Shown: in pieces, positions 1-7,803 of the stretch
Layout: each line of letters opens with the position of its first letter
Position numbering within the stretch: the stretch's first letter is position 1
DNA from: an uncultured Lachnospiraceae bacterium
GTDB taxonomy: Bacteria > Bacillota > Clostridia > Lachnospirales > Lachnospiraceae
Length of the DNA stretch: 36,779 nt
Direction: 5' to 3'
Assembly (NCBI GenBank): GCA_910588865.1
Contig: CAJUSJ010000037.1
Location: 1 to 36,779 of the forward strand
The notes under the pieces: model-generated
What the model was told of the DNA's origin: nothing
Seen by the model: only the letters and a program-made list of their open reading frames with translations
Databases searched by the model: none
Translations under genes and position numbers: made by a program

Positions 1-964
1 TGTGGGACGAGGATCGGAACTACTGGATTGTGGACGAGGAAGCCGCCGCCGTGGTAAGGCAGATTTTCCAGTTGACAATGGATGGCTTCGGGCCTTATCA
101 AATCTCACAGCTTTTGAAGCAGCAGAAAATTGAAATCCCCTCTGTTCTACGCAGCACCGTATCAATGAGAGTGCCGTCCTCACCCTTGTTTCCGATATGC
201 TCCGGGCGATTGCTGATTACTCTAAGAATAACCGTGCCGAATTTGTGCGGACGGTTCAGGAAACCCAGGCGGCGCAGCATGCCAGCGACATTTCCAAGAA
301 GAAAAAGCGGCTGGCGGCAGCACAGAAACGTGCCGGGGAGCTGGAAAAGCTGATCTGCAAAATCTATGAGGACAATGTGTTAGGCAAGCTGCCGGATGCC
401 CGCTATGCCGCCCTTGATGCTCAATATGCCAAAGAACAGGGTGAACTTGATACGGAAATCGTACAGTTGGAAAAGGCAATCAGCACCTATGAGCAGACCC
501 GGAAATCCGCGGAGAAATTTATAGCACTGGTTGACAAGTATGAGAATTTTGACAATCTGACAACGGCCATGCTGAACGAGTTTGTAGAAAAAATCCTTGT
601 CCACGAGCGTGACCGCAAAGGCAGCATTGAGACCACACAGGAGATTGAGATATATTTTAATTTTGTCGGGAAGTATATGCCGCCCCACTTCGGGGAAGTG
701 GACTTGTCCCCGGAGGAGCTGGAAACCCTGCGGAAGAAAGAGGAACGTAAGGACCGGCTCCACCAGAACTATTTGAAACGTAAGGCCAGCGGTTGGCAAA
801 GAGAATACTACGAGCGGACGAAAAGCGAGAAGCGCCGGAAAATGGAAGAAGCCAAAGCCGCTATCCGGGCAGAGGACATGGCAAAGGGAGTGTTTATCCC
901 AGCCAGCCAGTTGCCGAAACAGGAACCGAAGAAAGCACCGGTACAGACTTGTGCCGCAATCTAA
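1..964 (+). pseudogene. Large serine recombinase (TnpX-like), 3' part, internally deleted
   Basis: This is the C-terminal part of a site-specific serine recombinase of the Tn4451 TnpX / ICE type; the catalytic N-terminus lies before the window. The first reading frame (from base 3) gives the end of the recombinase domain, ending near KQQKIEIPSV at about 145. The frame then changes, and coding resumes at about 150-155 with QHRINESAVLTLVSDMLRAI, which runs to the stop at 964. The second part has the long charged coiled-coil region (SKKKKRLAAAQKRAGELEKL), followed by a DUF4368-like tail. In intact relatives about 100-120 residues, including the zinc ribbon with its CxxC pairs, lie between these blocks. 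They are absent here and the frames do not match, so the gene is very probably dead. Family assignment is from recognised sequence; the size of the deletion is inferred. Confidence 0.85.
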
Positions 965-981
965 GCAAAGGAGGGTTGTAG

Positions 982-1335
982 ATGGAAAAACTGACCTATT
1001 CCCGTTGTGGAGATTATTATATCCCGAACCTGAAACTGGCAAAACAGCCTGACAAGCCTGTCGGCAGGTATGGACATATGCGGCAACGGTATTTGAAAGA
1101 ATACCACCCAATCCTTTACAGCAGCCTGATATTGAGCGAAAAACTGTACTCTCACCTGTTGGAGATTGAACAGGCAGCACAGGAGCGTTTAGACACCATA
1201 CTTCCCCGCATGATGGAGGCGGCGGGAGTTACCGAAGAATTGAAAGCCCGTGACCCTATGCGGTGGGTAGGGTTGATGAATACGCTGAAAGCGCAGATTG
1301 AGGAAATTATAGTAAGTGAATTGATTTATAACTAA
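982..1335 (+). CDS. tnpV: TnpV, transposon-encoded protein
   Basis: A 117-residue protein of the TnpV family, which follows large serine recombinases on Tn4451-like transposons and ICEs. The block PVGRYGHMRQRYLKEY in the N-terminal third and the C-terminal half (ERLDTILPRMMEAAGV, LMNTLKAQIEEII) are typical of the family. The start is supported by AAGGAGGG about 6 bases upstream. It begins 17 bases after the recombinase stop, so the two were one operon. No biochemical role is firmly known for TnpV; a helper role in transposition is presumed. The frame is intact although the recombinase is broken. A hairpin at 1341-1387 ends the unit. Confidence 0.85.
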   Translation: MEKLTYSRCGDYYIPNLKLAKQPDKPVGRYGHMRQRYLKEYHPILYSSLILSEKLYSHLLEIEQAAQERLDTILPRMMEAAGVTEELKARDPMRWVGLMNTLKAQIEEIIVSELIYN

Positions 1336-1340
1336 AATAA

Positions 1341-1387
1341 AAACGGCTGAAATTCAAGCGAAGTTATCGCCTAAATTTCAGTCGTTT
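1341..1387. terminator. Bidirectional hairpin terminator
   Basis: The arms AACGGCTGAAATT and AATTTCAGTCGTT pair over 13 positions with one G-U pair. A T-rich run follows on the plus strand and an A-rich run precedes it, so it can serve both tnpV (plus) and the AraC remnant (minus). Confidence 0.7.
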
Positions 1388-1445
1388 ATTTATTATATTG
1401 ATTTCTATATTCAGTTGGAGTTAGACCGGTTTCAAATCGAAAGCG
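1386..1445 (-). pseudogene. AraC-family regulator, C-terminal remnant
   Basis: The minus strand reads RFRFETGLTPTEYRNQYNK followed by a TAA stop at 1386-1388. This is the signature end of an AraC/XylS DNA-binding domain (F-x-x-x-TG-x-TP-x-EYR). An in-frame stop lies just upstream of these 19 residues, so only the last helix region survives. It sits divergently in front of the ECF transporter remains, where an AraC regulator of that operon is expected. It was too short to appear as an open frame and was found by motif. Confidence 0.7.
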
Positions 1446-1446
1446 T

Positions 1447-1477
1447 TAACTATCCTTGACTTTTCGGTAACTATCCT
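1447..1477 (+). promoter_or_regulatory. Direct repeat, possible AraC operator half-sites
   Basis: TAACTATCCT occurs twice (1447-1456 and 1468-1477) with start-to-start spacing of 21 bp, two helical turns on the same face. This is the usual layout of paired AraC/XylS half-sites. It lies between the AraC remnant and the ECF S-component start. Assignment to AraC is inference. Confidence 0.45.
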
Positions 1478-1602
1478 CATGTGTGTTTAACGTATTGATA
1501 TATATGAGGATTGGCGTAAAATGAAATATGCAGTTAGAAAAGCCTAACTACTTTTGCTATTATAGCATACCCACGCAAAAAAATAAAGTATAAGCATTTA
1601 CA

Positions 1603-1994
1603 ATGAATAATTCAAACAAATTACAAGCAAAAGATTTAGTCAATGTCGGTATTTATTCAGCAATTTATCTTGTTATCACTTGTGTATTGTTATGCTGCTG
1701 ACTGGTATGGGTTATTTTTGTCTTTTTACCGGCCCGATTTCCGCTGTTGTCGCTGACCTTGTGGCAAAGTCCGGGAAATATATCAGCGCCAAAAAGAGCG
1801 TATTAACCTGTGGGATTTTTAGTTTATGGTATATCGGAAATTATCTTGCGGTCTTTATTACCCGTGGTTTGGGTATGCCTGTAAAACGAACGAATATTTG
1901 TGAGATTGGCTTTCATAAAGCAGACATATTTTTCAATCTGTTATGTCTGATTATGTTGGGTCTTAATATTTTGCGTATGATAGGAATTTTTTAA
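1603..1994 (+). pseudogene. ECF transporter S component (Trep_Strep type) fused to EcfT tail, deleted
   Basis: The ATG at 1603 begins NSNKLQAKDLVNVGIYSAIY, the N-terminus of the TIGR02185 (Trep_Strep) energy-coupling S component. This frame stops after about 32 residues. A shifted frame resumes with MLLTGMGYFCLFTGPISAVV, the family's central membrane segment, so some residues are missing at a junction near 1690. After AVFITR (about 1866) the sequence turns into RGLGMPVKRTNICEIGFHKA and a last hydrophobic stretch. That is the C-terminus of EcfT (CbiQ-like), with the RGxG motif and the RT-x-ICEI block. Two genes have therefore been collapsed into one short frame by at least two deletions. Substrate unknown. 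Not functional. Confidence 0.75.
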
Positions 1995-2010
1995 GAAAGG
2001 GGATGTTGTT

Positions 2011-2828
2011 ATGCTCAAATTATGTAATGTATCGTTTTCATATGAAAGTTTGGCTGCGACTGGACAGCTGGATAACGTTTCCCTGTCAATTCCCTGTGGT
2101 CAAGTAGTTTTAATTTGCGGAGAATCTGGTTGCGGAAAAACTACATTAACACGTTTAATTAACGGCTTAATTCCGAATTTTTATGAGGGCAGATTGTTTG
2201 GGAGTGTTACGATCAATGCTGATAAGATTGTTGACAAATCACTCTATGAAATTGCACCAATGGTAGGCTCTGTATTTCAAAATCCACGCAGTCAGTTTTT
2301 TGCGGTTGACACAACATCAGAACTGGCTTTTGGCTGTGAAAACGCCAGGGGAAAACCATTTTGATTGCAGAGCATAGATTAAGTTATTTAATGGATTTAG
2401 CAGACCGTGTTTTATATATGAACGACGGTCAGATTATGTATGATCTATCCATTAACGATTTTCGCAAGATTGCTCCTGATACAATATCTCAAATGGGGCT
2501 TCGTTCCCTTTATCCGATAACATTTAAGAAACACCGTATTTCTGTGCCAAGACAAAACAAGATTATTCTGTCAGATTTTTACTTCTCATATGGGAAACAT
2601 CCAGTGTCGCAGATTGATCGGTTGGAAATTCCAAAAGGCAGTATTGTAGGTGTTATTGGTAATAATGGAGCAGGCAAAACCACATTTGCACGTTGTCTTT
2701 GTGGTTTAGAACGAAAAATGTCTGGGAAATTGGAAATTGACGGGCAGACTTATATCAGTAAGACCAGCACGGAGACCATGAGCGACAAGATCAAGCGTAT
2801 GCTGAAAAATGAGATACAGCAGATGTAA
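2011..2828 (+). pseudogene. ECF energy-coupling ATPase (double EcfA), internally deleted and tail replaced
   Basis: It begins as a clear ABC ATPase with Walker A GESGCGKTT and the Q-loop region VGSVFQNPRSQFF. The frame breaks near 2343. Coding resumes in another frame as ILIAEHRLSYLMDLADRVLY, the H-loop and end of the first ATPase half, so the signature motif and Walker B are missing. The second half starts normally, with Walker A GNNGAGKTT at about 2660-2690. It then ends abruptly after EIDGQTY near 2757, followed by an unrelated tail (SKTSTETMSDKIKRMLKN) of higher GC. So there is one internal frameshifting deletion and a second junction that replaced most of the second ATPase. Good start and ribosome site (AAAGGGG) before 2011. 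Non-functional as a transporter ATPase. Confidence 0.8.
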
Positions 2829-2833
2829 AAGGA

Positions 2834-2866
2834 CAGGGCCGGAAGCTGTTACAGTTTCCGGCCCTG
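2834..2866. terminator. Bidirectional terminator
   Basis: The arms CAGGGCCGGAA and TTCCGGCCCTG form an 11-bp stem with an 11-base loop. It lies between the ECF remnant (plus) and the PIN toxin gene (minus), with A/T runs on both sides. Confidence 0.7.
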
Positions 2867-2882
2867 CCATACAAAGCTGTTT

Positions 2883-3287
2883 TTATTCCATGTTGAGAAA
2901 TTCAGCCGGTGTCATGATCTTTGGATTCTCCAAACCTGATTCCAGAAAATCCTTGTCGCCGGTGAGCAGGACATCAGCCTTTGCCACAATCGCCGCTCTT
3001 AAAATGGGACGGTCATCTGCATCCCTGACCTGTGATTCCGACATATTTTCGTCTGTTGGGATAGGTACTAATTCCAGCGTCAGTAAGGCTATTGAAAGGA
3101 ATTTGTCCAATGCCGCCAGACGTTTGGGAAATTTTTTATTGAATATCCGTTTCATTTCGTCCACATTCTGCTCACAGATCAATCCGTGGTTAGGATAAGA
3201 GGCTGCTTTTACATAAGCCCGATAGGGAACACCGTTTGCACTCAATGCCGCAGATATGAGGACATTCGTATCAATCAGAACCCTCAT
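2883..3287 (-). CDS. PIN-domain toxin (VapC-like ribonuclease)
   Basis: A 134-residue PIN-domain protein of the 'putative toxin-antitoxin system toxin component, PIN family' type (TIGR00305). The N-terminus MRVLIDTNVLISAAL carries the first catalytic Asp (D6, DTN). A later block, RDADDRPILRAAIVAKADVL, carries the D-x-x-D-x-x acidic pair, and LLTGDKDFLESG carries the last conserved GDKD. PIN proteins cut RNA with bound metal ions. It overlaps the upstream antitoxin gene by 4 bases (ATGA), so translation is coupled. The unit looks intact inside a decayed island, as expected if selection keeps an addiction module. Target RNA unknown. Confidence 0.88.
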   Translation of the reverse strand: MRVLIDTNVLISAALSANGVPYRAYVKAASYPNHGLICEQNVDEMKRIFNKKFPKRLAALDKFLSIALLTLELVPIPTDENMSESQVRDADDRPILRAAIVAKADVLLTGDKDFLESGLENPKIMTPAEFLNME

Positions 3288-3568
3288 GCGTTTTCGTCCT
3301 CATTTCTCAATTCTTTTACAAGCGCCATAACATCATCGTCAGATGTGAGACCGGCCCGCTCTGCTTCGCCTGCCATTTCCCCCTGGAGCATCTGCATGGC
3401 ATAGACAGCCGAATTAACGATACGGACAGTGCCGCCCTCCACAATAAAAGAAATACGGTCTCCGCTTGCCACGCCAAGCACTTCACGGACATCTTTTGGG
3501 ATTGTGACCTGCCCTTTGGCCATGACCTTTGCGTTGTCAACAAAAGCGTTTGCTAACATATCTTTCAC
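3284..3568 (-). CDS. AbrB/MazE-family antitoxin (VapB-like)
   Basis: A 94-residue protein with a SpoVT/AbrB swapped-hairpin domain in its first half: KGQVTIPKDVREVLGVASGD followed by RISFIVEGGTVRIVNS. The C-terminal half is acidic and helical, and probably wraps the PIN toxin. The start is set by a GGAGGTGAAAG ribosome site just before the ATG at 3568. It is the first gene of a two-gene unit with the PIN toxin, overlapping it by 4 bases. A palindrome between the promoter and this start fits autorepression by the antitoxin, the usual control for this family. Confidence 0.88.
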   Translation of the reverse strand: MKDMLANAFVDNAKVMAKGQVTIPKDVREVLGVASGDRISFIVEGGTVRIVNSAVYAMQMLQGEMAGEAERAGLTSDDDVMALVKELRNEDENA

Positions 3569-3583
3569 CTCCTGAAATATGGA

Positions 3584-3634
3584 AAGTAGGGATTTCCCTA
3601 CTTACATTATATGCGACTGCCAAAGAAAAATCAA
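3584..3634 (-). promoter_or_regulatory. Promoter and palindromic operator of the PIN/AbrB unit
   Basis: On the minus strand there is TTGATT (3634-3629), a 17-base spacer and TATAAT (3611-3606). Directly downstream, over the expected transcription start, lies a perfect inverted repeat with 9-base arms AAGTAGGGA and TCCCTACTT around TT (3584-3603). It is then followed by the antitoxin ribosome site. The layout fits autorepression by the antitoxin. All elements are visible in the sequence; the binding partner is inferred. Confidence 0.75.
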
Positions 3635-3864
3635 ATGAAATTCATGGAATGGGCTTTATCAGACATTGGAAATGTGAATTTTTTGTGAAATTGATTCAAA
3701 AAGTCCTTGACGATTTGTCTCCGGGGAAACATTCTTACATTTTTAACATTACATAAGTTTGTAATAGCTTTTTGCCTCTTCCCTCTTTTTTTCTTATATC
3801 CTGCTGTATAATAGATATAACAGATCGGATTCACTGAAGGTACTAATTAATAGGAGGTAAAACC

Positions 3865-4838
3865 GTGCTGGAACAATATGAAGCTGAAAAGAAAAACGAA
3901 AGGCGGGCAGTAAATAATATATTACAAGCAGCCGCAATAGAAAAAGATTCAAAAAAATGGTTATATATGTTGGGGACAGACATCCCCCGCAAAGAAATAA
4001 TTTCAATAAAATTTGAAAATACTTTAGAAAGAAAATCCGGAAGATATTGGGATATTTCAGCTAAAAGAGATGAAAGTGTTATTGGGTGTGCTGAAAAAAA
4101 AAGAAACCGGCTATGACTTTTATATCGCGGCAAACGGAAAGATAATTGGAAACCCAGATTGTAAAAATCTATTTAGAGCTTGTGAATGTCTTGTAAATAT
4201 TAAATTTAATGGAAATTTTGACACATCTTATGTTACCAATATGGAATATATGTTTTATGACTGTTTCAGCCTTGAAGAACTAGATATCATCAGCTTAGAC
4301 ACATCCCAGGTAACAAATATGAAAGGAATGTTTGCTGAATGTTCCTGTTTGACAGAATTAAGGATTGATAGCTTTAAAACTTCTAATGTAATAGATATGG
4401 CAGGTATGTTCAGAAATTGTAAAAGGGAAAAACCACTTACTAGGAACAGATATAGCATGCGGGGATATTATTTCTATTACATTTCTGGATACTATTATGG
4501 CAAAACCAGAAAAATACTGGGATGTATCAGAAGAAAAAAACGATTCCGTAACGGCTTGGGCGGTAAAGAAGATGGATGGTTATGATTTTTACATTGCGGG
4601 AGAAGGGGGAGTATCCGGAGGCTTAAGCTGTATGTACTTGTTCCAGGATTGTGTAAATCTCCAACAAATAGAATTCAATAATTGTTTTGACACATCGCAA
4701 GTAACCGATATGAGGTTTATGTTTAGCGGATGCGGCAGTTTGATTAATTTAGATGTAACTAATTTTGATACTTCTAAAGTAACAAACATGAGAGCTATGT
4801 TTAATGAATGTCAATCTTCATATGTCTCCAGAAAATGA
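3865..4838 (+). pseudogene. BspA-like (DUF285) repeat protein, frameshifted and truncated
   Basis: The start is GTG at 3865, seven bases after AGGAGG. The protein has BspA/DUF285 leucine-rich repeats, seen as repeated FDTSxVTNMxxMFxxC units (for example LDTSQVTNMKGMF, FDTSKVTNMRAMF). Two related halves are present. Each has a lead block with LGTDI, then YWD(I/V)S, then GYDFYIA, then repeats. Coding uses three frames: one shift is at a run of nine A at 4094-4102, another near 4421-4432 in an A/G-rich run. The last repeat stops abruptly at about 4811, where sequence of the neighbouring ttcA-like gene begins. Such proteins are usually surface or effector proteins; no signal peptide is seen here. 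Most likely dead, though the A9 tract could in principle allow slippage. Confidence 0.75.
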
Positions 4839-5671
4839 TGCCTCCTCCCATCCTTCACATACCCAATACAGGCATCCAGGTTCACGTTTTCCACGCTTCT
4901 GAAAATATTTTTCGCCACCCCCGGGTTTACCTTCTCCAGTTTCCGGATCAGCTCCTTGACTTCCTGGCGTTTGGAAGAATGGACCTCCTCCTCCAGGGCC
5001 TTTTCCCTGGCGATCCGCTCCGTAAACCGGCAGGCGCACTGGAGAAAGCGGAGGCCGTTTTCCTCCTTCCACGACAGGATGTCCGCCTCCCTCACCAAAT
5101 ACAGGGGACGGATCAGCTCCATCCCCGGAAAATTGGTGCTGTGAAGTTTTGGCATCATGGTGTTGACCTGGGCCCCGTAGAGCATACTCATGAGGATGGT
5201 TTCGATCACATCGTCAAAATGGTGTCCCAGGGCGATCTTATTGCATCCCAGTTCCCTGGCCTTGGCATACAGCCACCCCCGGCGCATCCGGGCGCAGAGA
5301 TAGCAGGGAGATTCCTCAACATCCACTACCACATCAAAGATGTCCGAGTCAAAAATCTTTACCGGAATCCCCAACCGGCAGGCATTTTCCTCGATCAGGC
5401 TTCTGTTATCCGGATGGTATCCCGGGTCCATGACCAGAAATTCAAGTCCAAATGTCATCTTCCCGTGGCGGAGGATCTCCTGCATACACTTGGCCAGCAA
5501 AAAAGAGTCCTTGCCGCCGGAAATACACACCGCGATCCTGTCTCCCGGCCGGATCATGTCGTACTCATTGAGAGCGCTGACAAATGGACGCCAGATGGAC
5601 TTGCGGTACTGTTTAATGACGCTCCGCTCAATGTCCTTTACTGTCTTTAAGATATTTTCATTCTGGTTCAT
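4811..5671 (-). CDS. ttcA: TtcA-family tRNA thiolation ATPase (PP-loop)
   Basis: A 286-residue PP-loop ATPase of the TtcA/TilS superfamily. The PP-loop motif is SGGKDS at residues 51-56, in AVCISGGKDSFLLAKCM. Cysteines in CYLCARMRRG (C123, C126) and near CAC (212-214), together with LGHHFDDVIET (about 148-158), fit the TtcA group. That group activates tRNA C32 (or a similar base) for 2-thiolation and binds an iron-sulfur cluster. Exact substrate is inferred from family. It follows the serine acetyltransferase by 44 bases in the same direction, which may couple cysteine supply and sulfur use. Its 3' end coincides with the break in the BspA-like gene, so the last codons may have been altered by the junction. 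Confidence 0.82.
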   Translation of the reverse strand: MNQNENILKTVKDIERSVIKQYRKSIWRPFVSALNEYDMIRPGDRIAVCISGGKDSFLLAKCMQEILRHGKMTFGLEFLVMDPGYHPDNRSLIEENACRLGIPVKIFDSDIFDVVVDVEESPCYLCARMRRGWLYAKARELGCNKIALGHHFDDVIETILMSMLYGAQVNTMMPKLHSTNFPGMELIRPLYLVREADILSWKEENGLRFLQCACRFTERIAREKALEEEVHSSKRQEVKELIRKLEKVNPGVAKNIFRSVENVNLDACIGYVKDGRRHHFLETYED

Positions 5672-5715
5672 GTATGGTTCCTTCTTTCTATGGGGCCGCT
5701 CCCTGGCCCGCTCCC

Positions 5716-6405
5716 TCAGCCTCCGCCTTGTTCCGAGAACCCTTCACTCCGGGACCCGGCAGATGGCAGGTCTGACAGCTTCTGTTTTATATCTTTCATC
5801 TCTTTTTCAAACTTGTCAAGCCGTTTTTCCAATTCTTCGCGAAACTCCTCCGGCAGGCTCTCCCCGCTGTGCCTGGGCACTGCCACTCCGTCCTTCTTCA
5901 CCACCCTGGCCGGCACTCCCGCCGCCGTGATGTTGTCCTCCAGAGGCTTTAATAATACCGCGTTTGCCGCTATTGTGCAATGGTCTCCCACTTCAAAGGA
6001 GCCGAGTATCTTGGCCCCGGCTCCTACCGTCACATAATCCCCCAGGGTCGGATGGCGTTTGCCCCGCTGTGTTCCCACTCCGCCCAGGGTCACTCCCTGG
6101 TAGATGGTACAGTAATCCCCCACCACCGCTGTCTCGCCGATAACCACGCCGCCGCCGTGATCGATGAGAATCCCCTTACCAAGGACCGCCCCCGGATGGA
6201 TCTCGATCTGGGTAAAAAAACGGGCCGCCTGAGAGATCAGGCGGGCAATGAAATACATGCGGCGCTCATAAAACCAGTGGGCCATCCGGTGCCAGATAAC
6301 AGCATGGATCCCCTGATATAAAAGAAGAACCTCCAGCCCGTTCCTGGCCGCCGGATCCCTGTCCTGAACCGCCTTCACATCCTGCCAGATATCTTTTAAA
6401 ATCAT
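5716..6405 (-). CDS. cysE: Serine O-acetyltransferase
   Basis: It makes O-acetyl-L-serine from serine and acetyl-CoA, the first step of cysteine synthesis. The start is taken at ATG 6405 (MILKDIWQDVK), because GGAGAGAGG lies right before it; the frame is open upstream to 6456 without a ribosome site. The protein is 229 residues. The N-terminal helical part is short, as in Gram-positive CysE/EpsC. It is followed by the left-handed beta-helix hexapeptide repeats with IEIHPGAVLGKGILIDHGGG (catalytic His region) and IYQGVTLGGVG. The C-terminus has an extra charged helical tail of about 50 residues (LEKRLDKFEKEMKDIKQKL), longer than in E. coli. Probably an operon with the downstream ttcA-like gene. 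Confidence 0.93.
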   Translation of the reverse strand: MILKDIWQDVKAVQDRDPAARNGLEVLLLYQGIHAVIWHRMAHWFYERRMYFIARLISQAARFFTQIEIHPGAVLGKGILIDHGGGVVIGETAVVGDYCTIYQGVTLGGVGTQRGKRHPTLGDYVTVGAGAKILGSFEVGDHCTIAANAVLLKPLEDNITAAGVPARVVKKDGVAVPRHSGESLPEEFREELEKRLDKFEKEMKDIKQKLSDLPSAGSRSEGFSEQGGG

Positions 6406-6513
6406 AAAATTCCTCTCTCCCCCGGCAAACCTGACCCGGGAGAAATTTGTCTTCATAATACCATATGCGGCGAGAAATGAAAAGGGACTTTCCTTACTGT
6501 TCAGGCAGGCGCC

Positions 6514-6951
6514 TTATTGAAAAATAACAGGGTTTTCCAGATTCTCCGTCTTTACCACCACATAAGGGTAAGAAGTCTCCGGTGACGGATTCTCCCCCTT
6601 CTCCGGCCCTAAAAGCTCTGTGTCAATAACAATGGAGTTGCTGGTCAGGTACAGCTGCTTTACGCTGATGCTGTAGCCTCCTGTGGATTGAGGCCCATAC
6701 CCCACCACAATGTACAGGTTCTGTTCATCATTGAAGGTCAGCTTAAATGGCTGTGACATCTTCTCTGAGATGATCTGCTTAAGCTCCTGGGGCACATCCG
6801 AATCCCCCACCACCGCAAACTCCATATCCCGCTCTTTCTTGCCGTCATCCTTGCTCACCTTGCACCCAGCGGCGAACAAAACAGCCAGAAAAAGACACGC
6901 CAGTAGAAAACACCGGGGAAACAGAGTCCTTCCGCACGTCTTCTTGTTCAT
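6514..6951 (-). CDS. PrcB-like lipoprotein
   Basis: A 145-residue secreted lipoprotein. The signal peptide has a long hydrophobic core and a lipobox FAAGC, with lipidated Cys at residue 30. The mature part holds a PrcB_C-type domain: LYIVVGYGPQSTGGYSI is the hallmark GxGxxxTGGY block, and the end PYVVVKTENLENPVIF fits the family. In Treponema, PrcB is part of the dentilisin protease complex. In clostridia the domain occurs alone and its function is unknown. It starts 12 bases after the stop of the AraC regulator gene, so it is likely co-transcribed with it. Confidence 0.75.
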   Translation of the reverse strand: MNKKTCGRTLFPRCFLLACLFLAVLFAAGCKVSKDDGKKERDMEFAVVGDSDVPQELKQIISEKMSQPFKLTFNDEQNLYIVVGYGPQSTGGYSISVKQLYLTSNSIVIDTELLGPEKGENPSPETSYPYVVVKTENLENPVIFQ

Positions 6952-6963
6952 GCAAAAACCTCT

Positions 6964-7746
6964 TTACGCTTGATTGTTTCTATGTTTATGCGGGAGGGAT
7001 GGCGGATTATGCATGGGCCCGGTATCTCCAGCGGGGTCCTCATCCCGCGGGTCCAGATTCATTCGATATTGTGTTGGTGTCAATCCTGTCATCTGACGGA
7101 AACATTTCGCGAAATGACTTTGAGAACAGAACCCCAAAAAACTCCACACTTCATTCATGCAATACTTGTTCCTTGACAGCATAAGCCTGGCAAGATTAAT
7201 TTTTTCTTTTAAAATCCATGCGTGTACAGTTTCTCCTGTCTCCCTTTTAATGGTATGGGAAAGATGGCTTTTGCTGATGCGCAGGGCATCCGCGATACTC
7301 TCTATAGTCAAAGATTCATAGATATGAGATTTTATGTATTTCTGAAATTTTATAAAAATAGGCGACGGGGTGCCGTTATACATGGATTTATCGATGATCC
7401 GGGCAAAATCCACCAGATATTCCTCACTGAGCTTTACCAGCATCCACGGTGTGGAGGCTGCCTGAGACCTGGCAATACAATCCTCAAATGTTTTATCTAT
7501 GACCAGGTTTGGTACAGCCACCTTTTCCGCGATTTTCACAGCCTCCACCCAGATCGTCATGCATACCCTCAGAGCATATGCCCTGTCCCCCATAAACAGC
7601 TGATTGCATACCGCCTTTTTCTCTTCCTCGCTGCTGTAGTTCTGAATCATGTCCGCTCTGCCCTGACGGACACATTCAAGCCAGAAATCAAATAGATTAT
7701 TGTCTGAAGTAAAATAAGCCAGTACCCCATTTCCGGAACTTGCCAT
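6964..7746 (-). CDS. AraC-family transcriptional regulator
   Basis: A 260-residue regulator. The C-terminal half (about 130-235) is an AraC/XylS DNA-binding domain. The first HTH is in LTIESIADALRISKSHLSHT, and the second ends in SQSHFAKCFRQMTGLTPTQYR. The N-terminal 120 residues are a helical sensor-like domain that I cannot name (PocR-like is possible). The start is supported by AAGGGGTG before ATG 7746. It is divergent from the LacI-type regulator; the shared 250-base AT-rich region carries two TATTTGCACA motifs. It may control the sugar locus or the adjacent PrcB-like lipoprotein. Confidence 0.85.
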   Translation of the reverse strand: MASSGNGVLAYFTSDNNLFDFWLECVRQGRADMIQNYSSEEEKKAVCNQLFMGDRAYALRVCMTIWVEAVKIAEKVAVPNLVIDKTFEDCIARSQAASTPWMLVKLSEEYLVDFARIIDKSMYNGTPSPIFIKFQKYIKSHIYESLTIESIADALRISKSHLSHTIKRETGETVHAWILKEKINLARLMLSRNKYCMNEVWSFLGFCSQSHFAKCFRQMTGLTPTQYRMNLDPRDEDPAGDTGPMHNPPSLPHKHRNNQA

Positions 7747-7803
7747 AGGAACACCCCTTGCGGAAAACTAGATTTATTGTTCATATGTAAATATTTGTTT
7801 TTG

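Noticed and set aside
380..1180. 266-residue minus-strand open frame
   Set aside because: Shadow of the recombinase tail and tnpV, which have known family sequence in the plus strand.
2809..3198. 129-residue plus-strand open frame
   Set aside because: Antisense of the PIN toxin gene.
4808..5650. 280-residue plus-strand open frame
   Set aside because: It is the antisense of the ttcA-like gene, whose PP-loop and Cys motifs are clear; the plus-strand product has no recognisable domain and no ribosome site.
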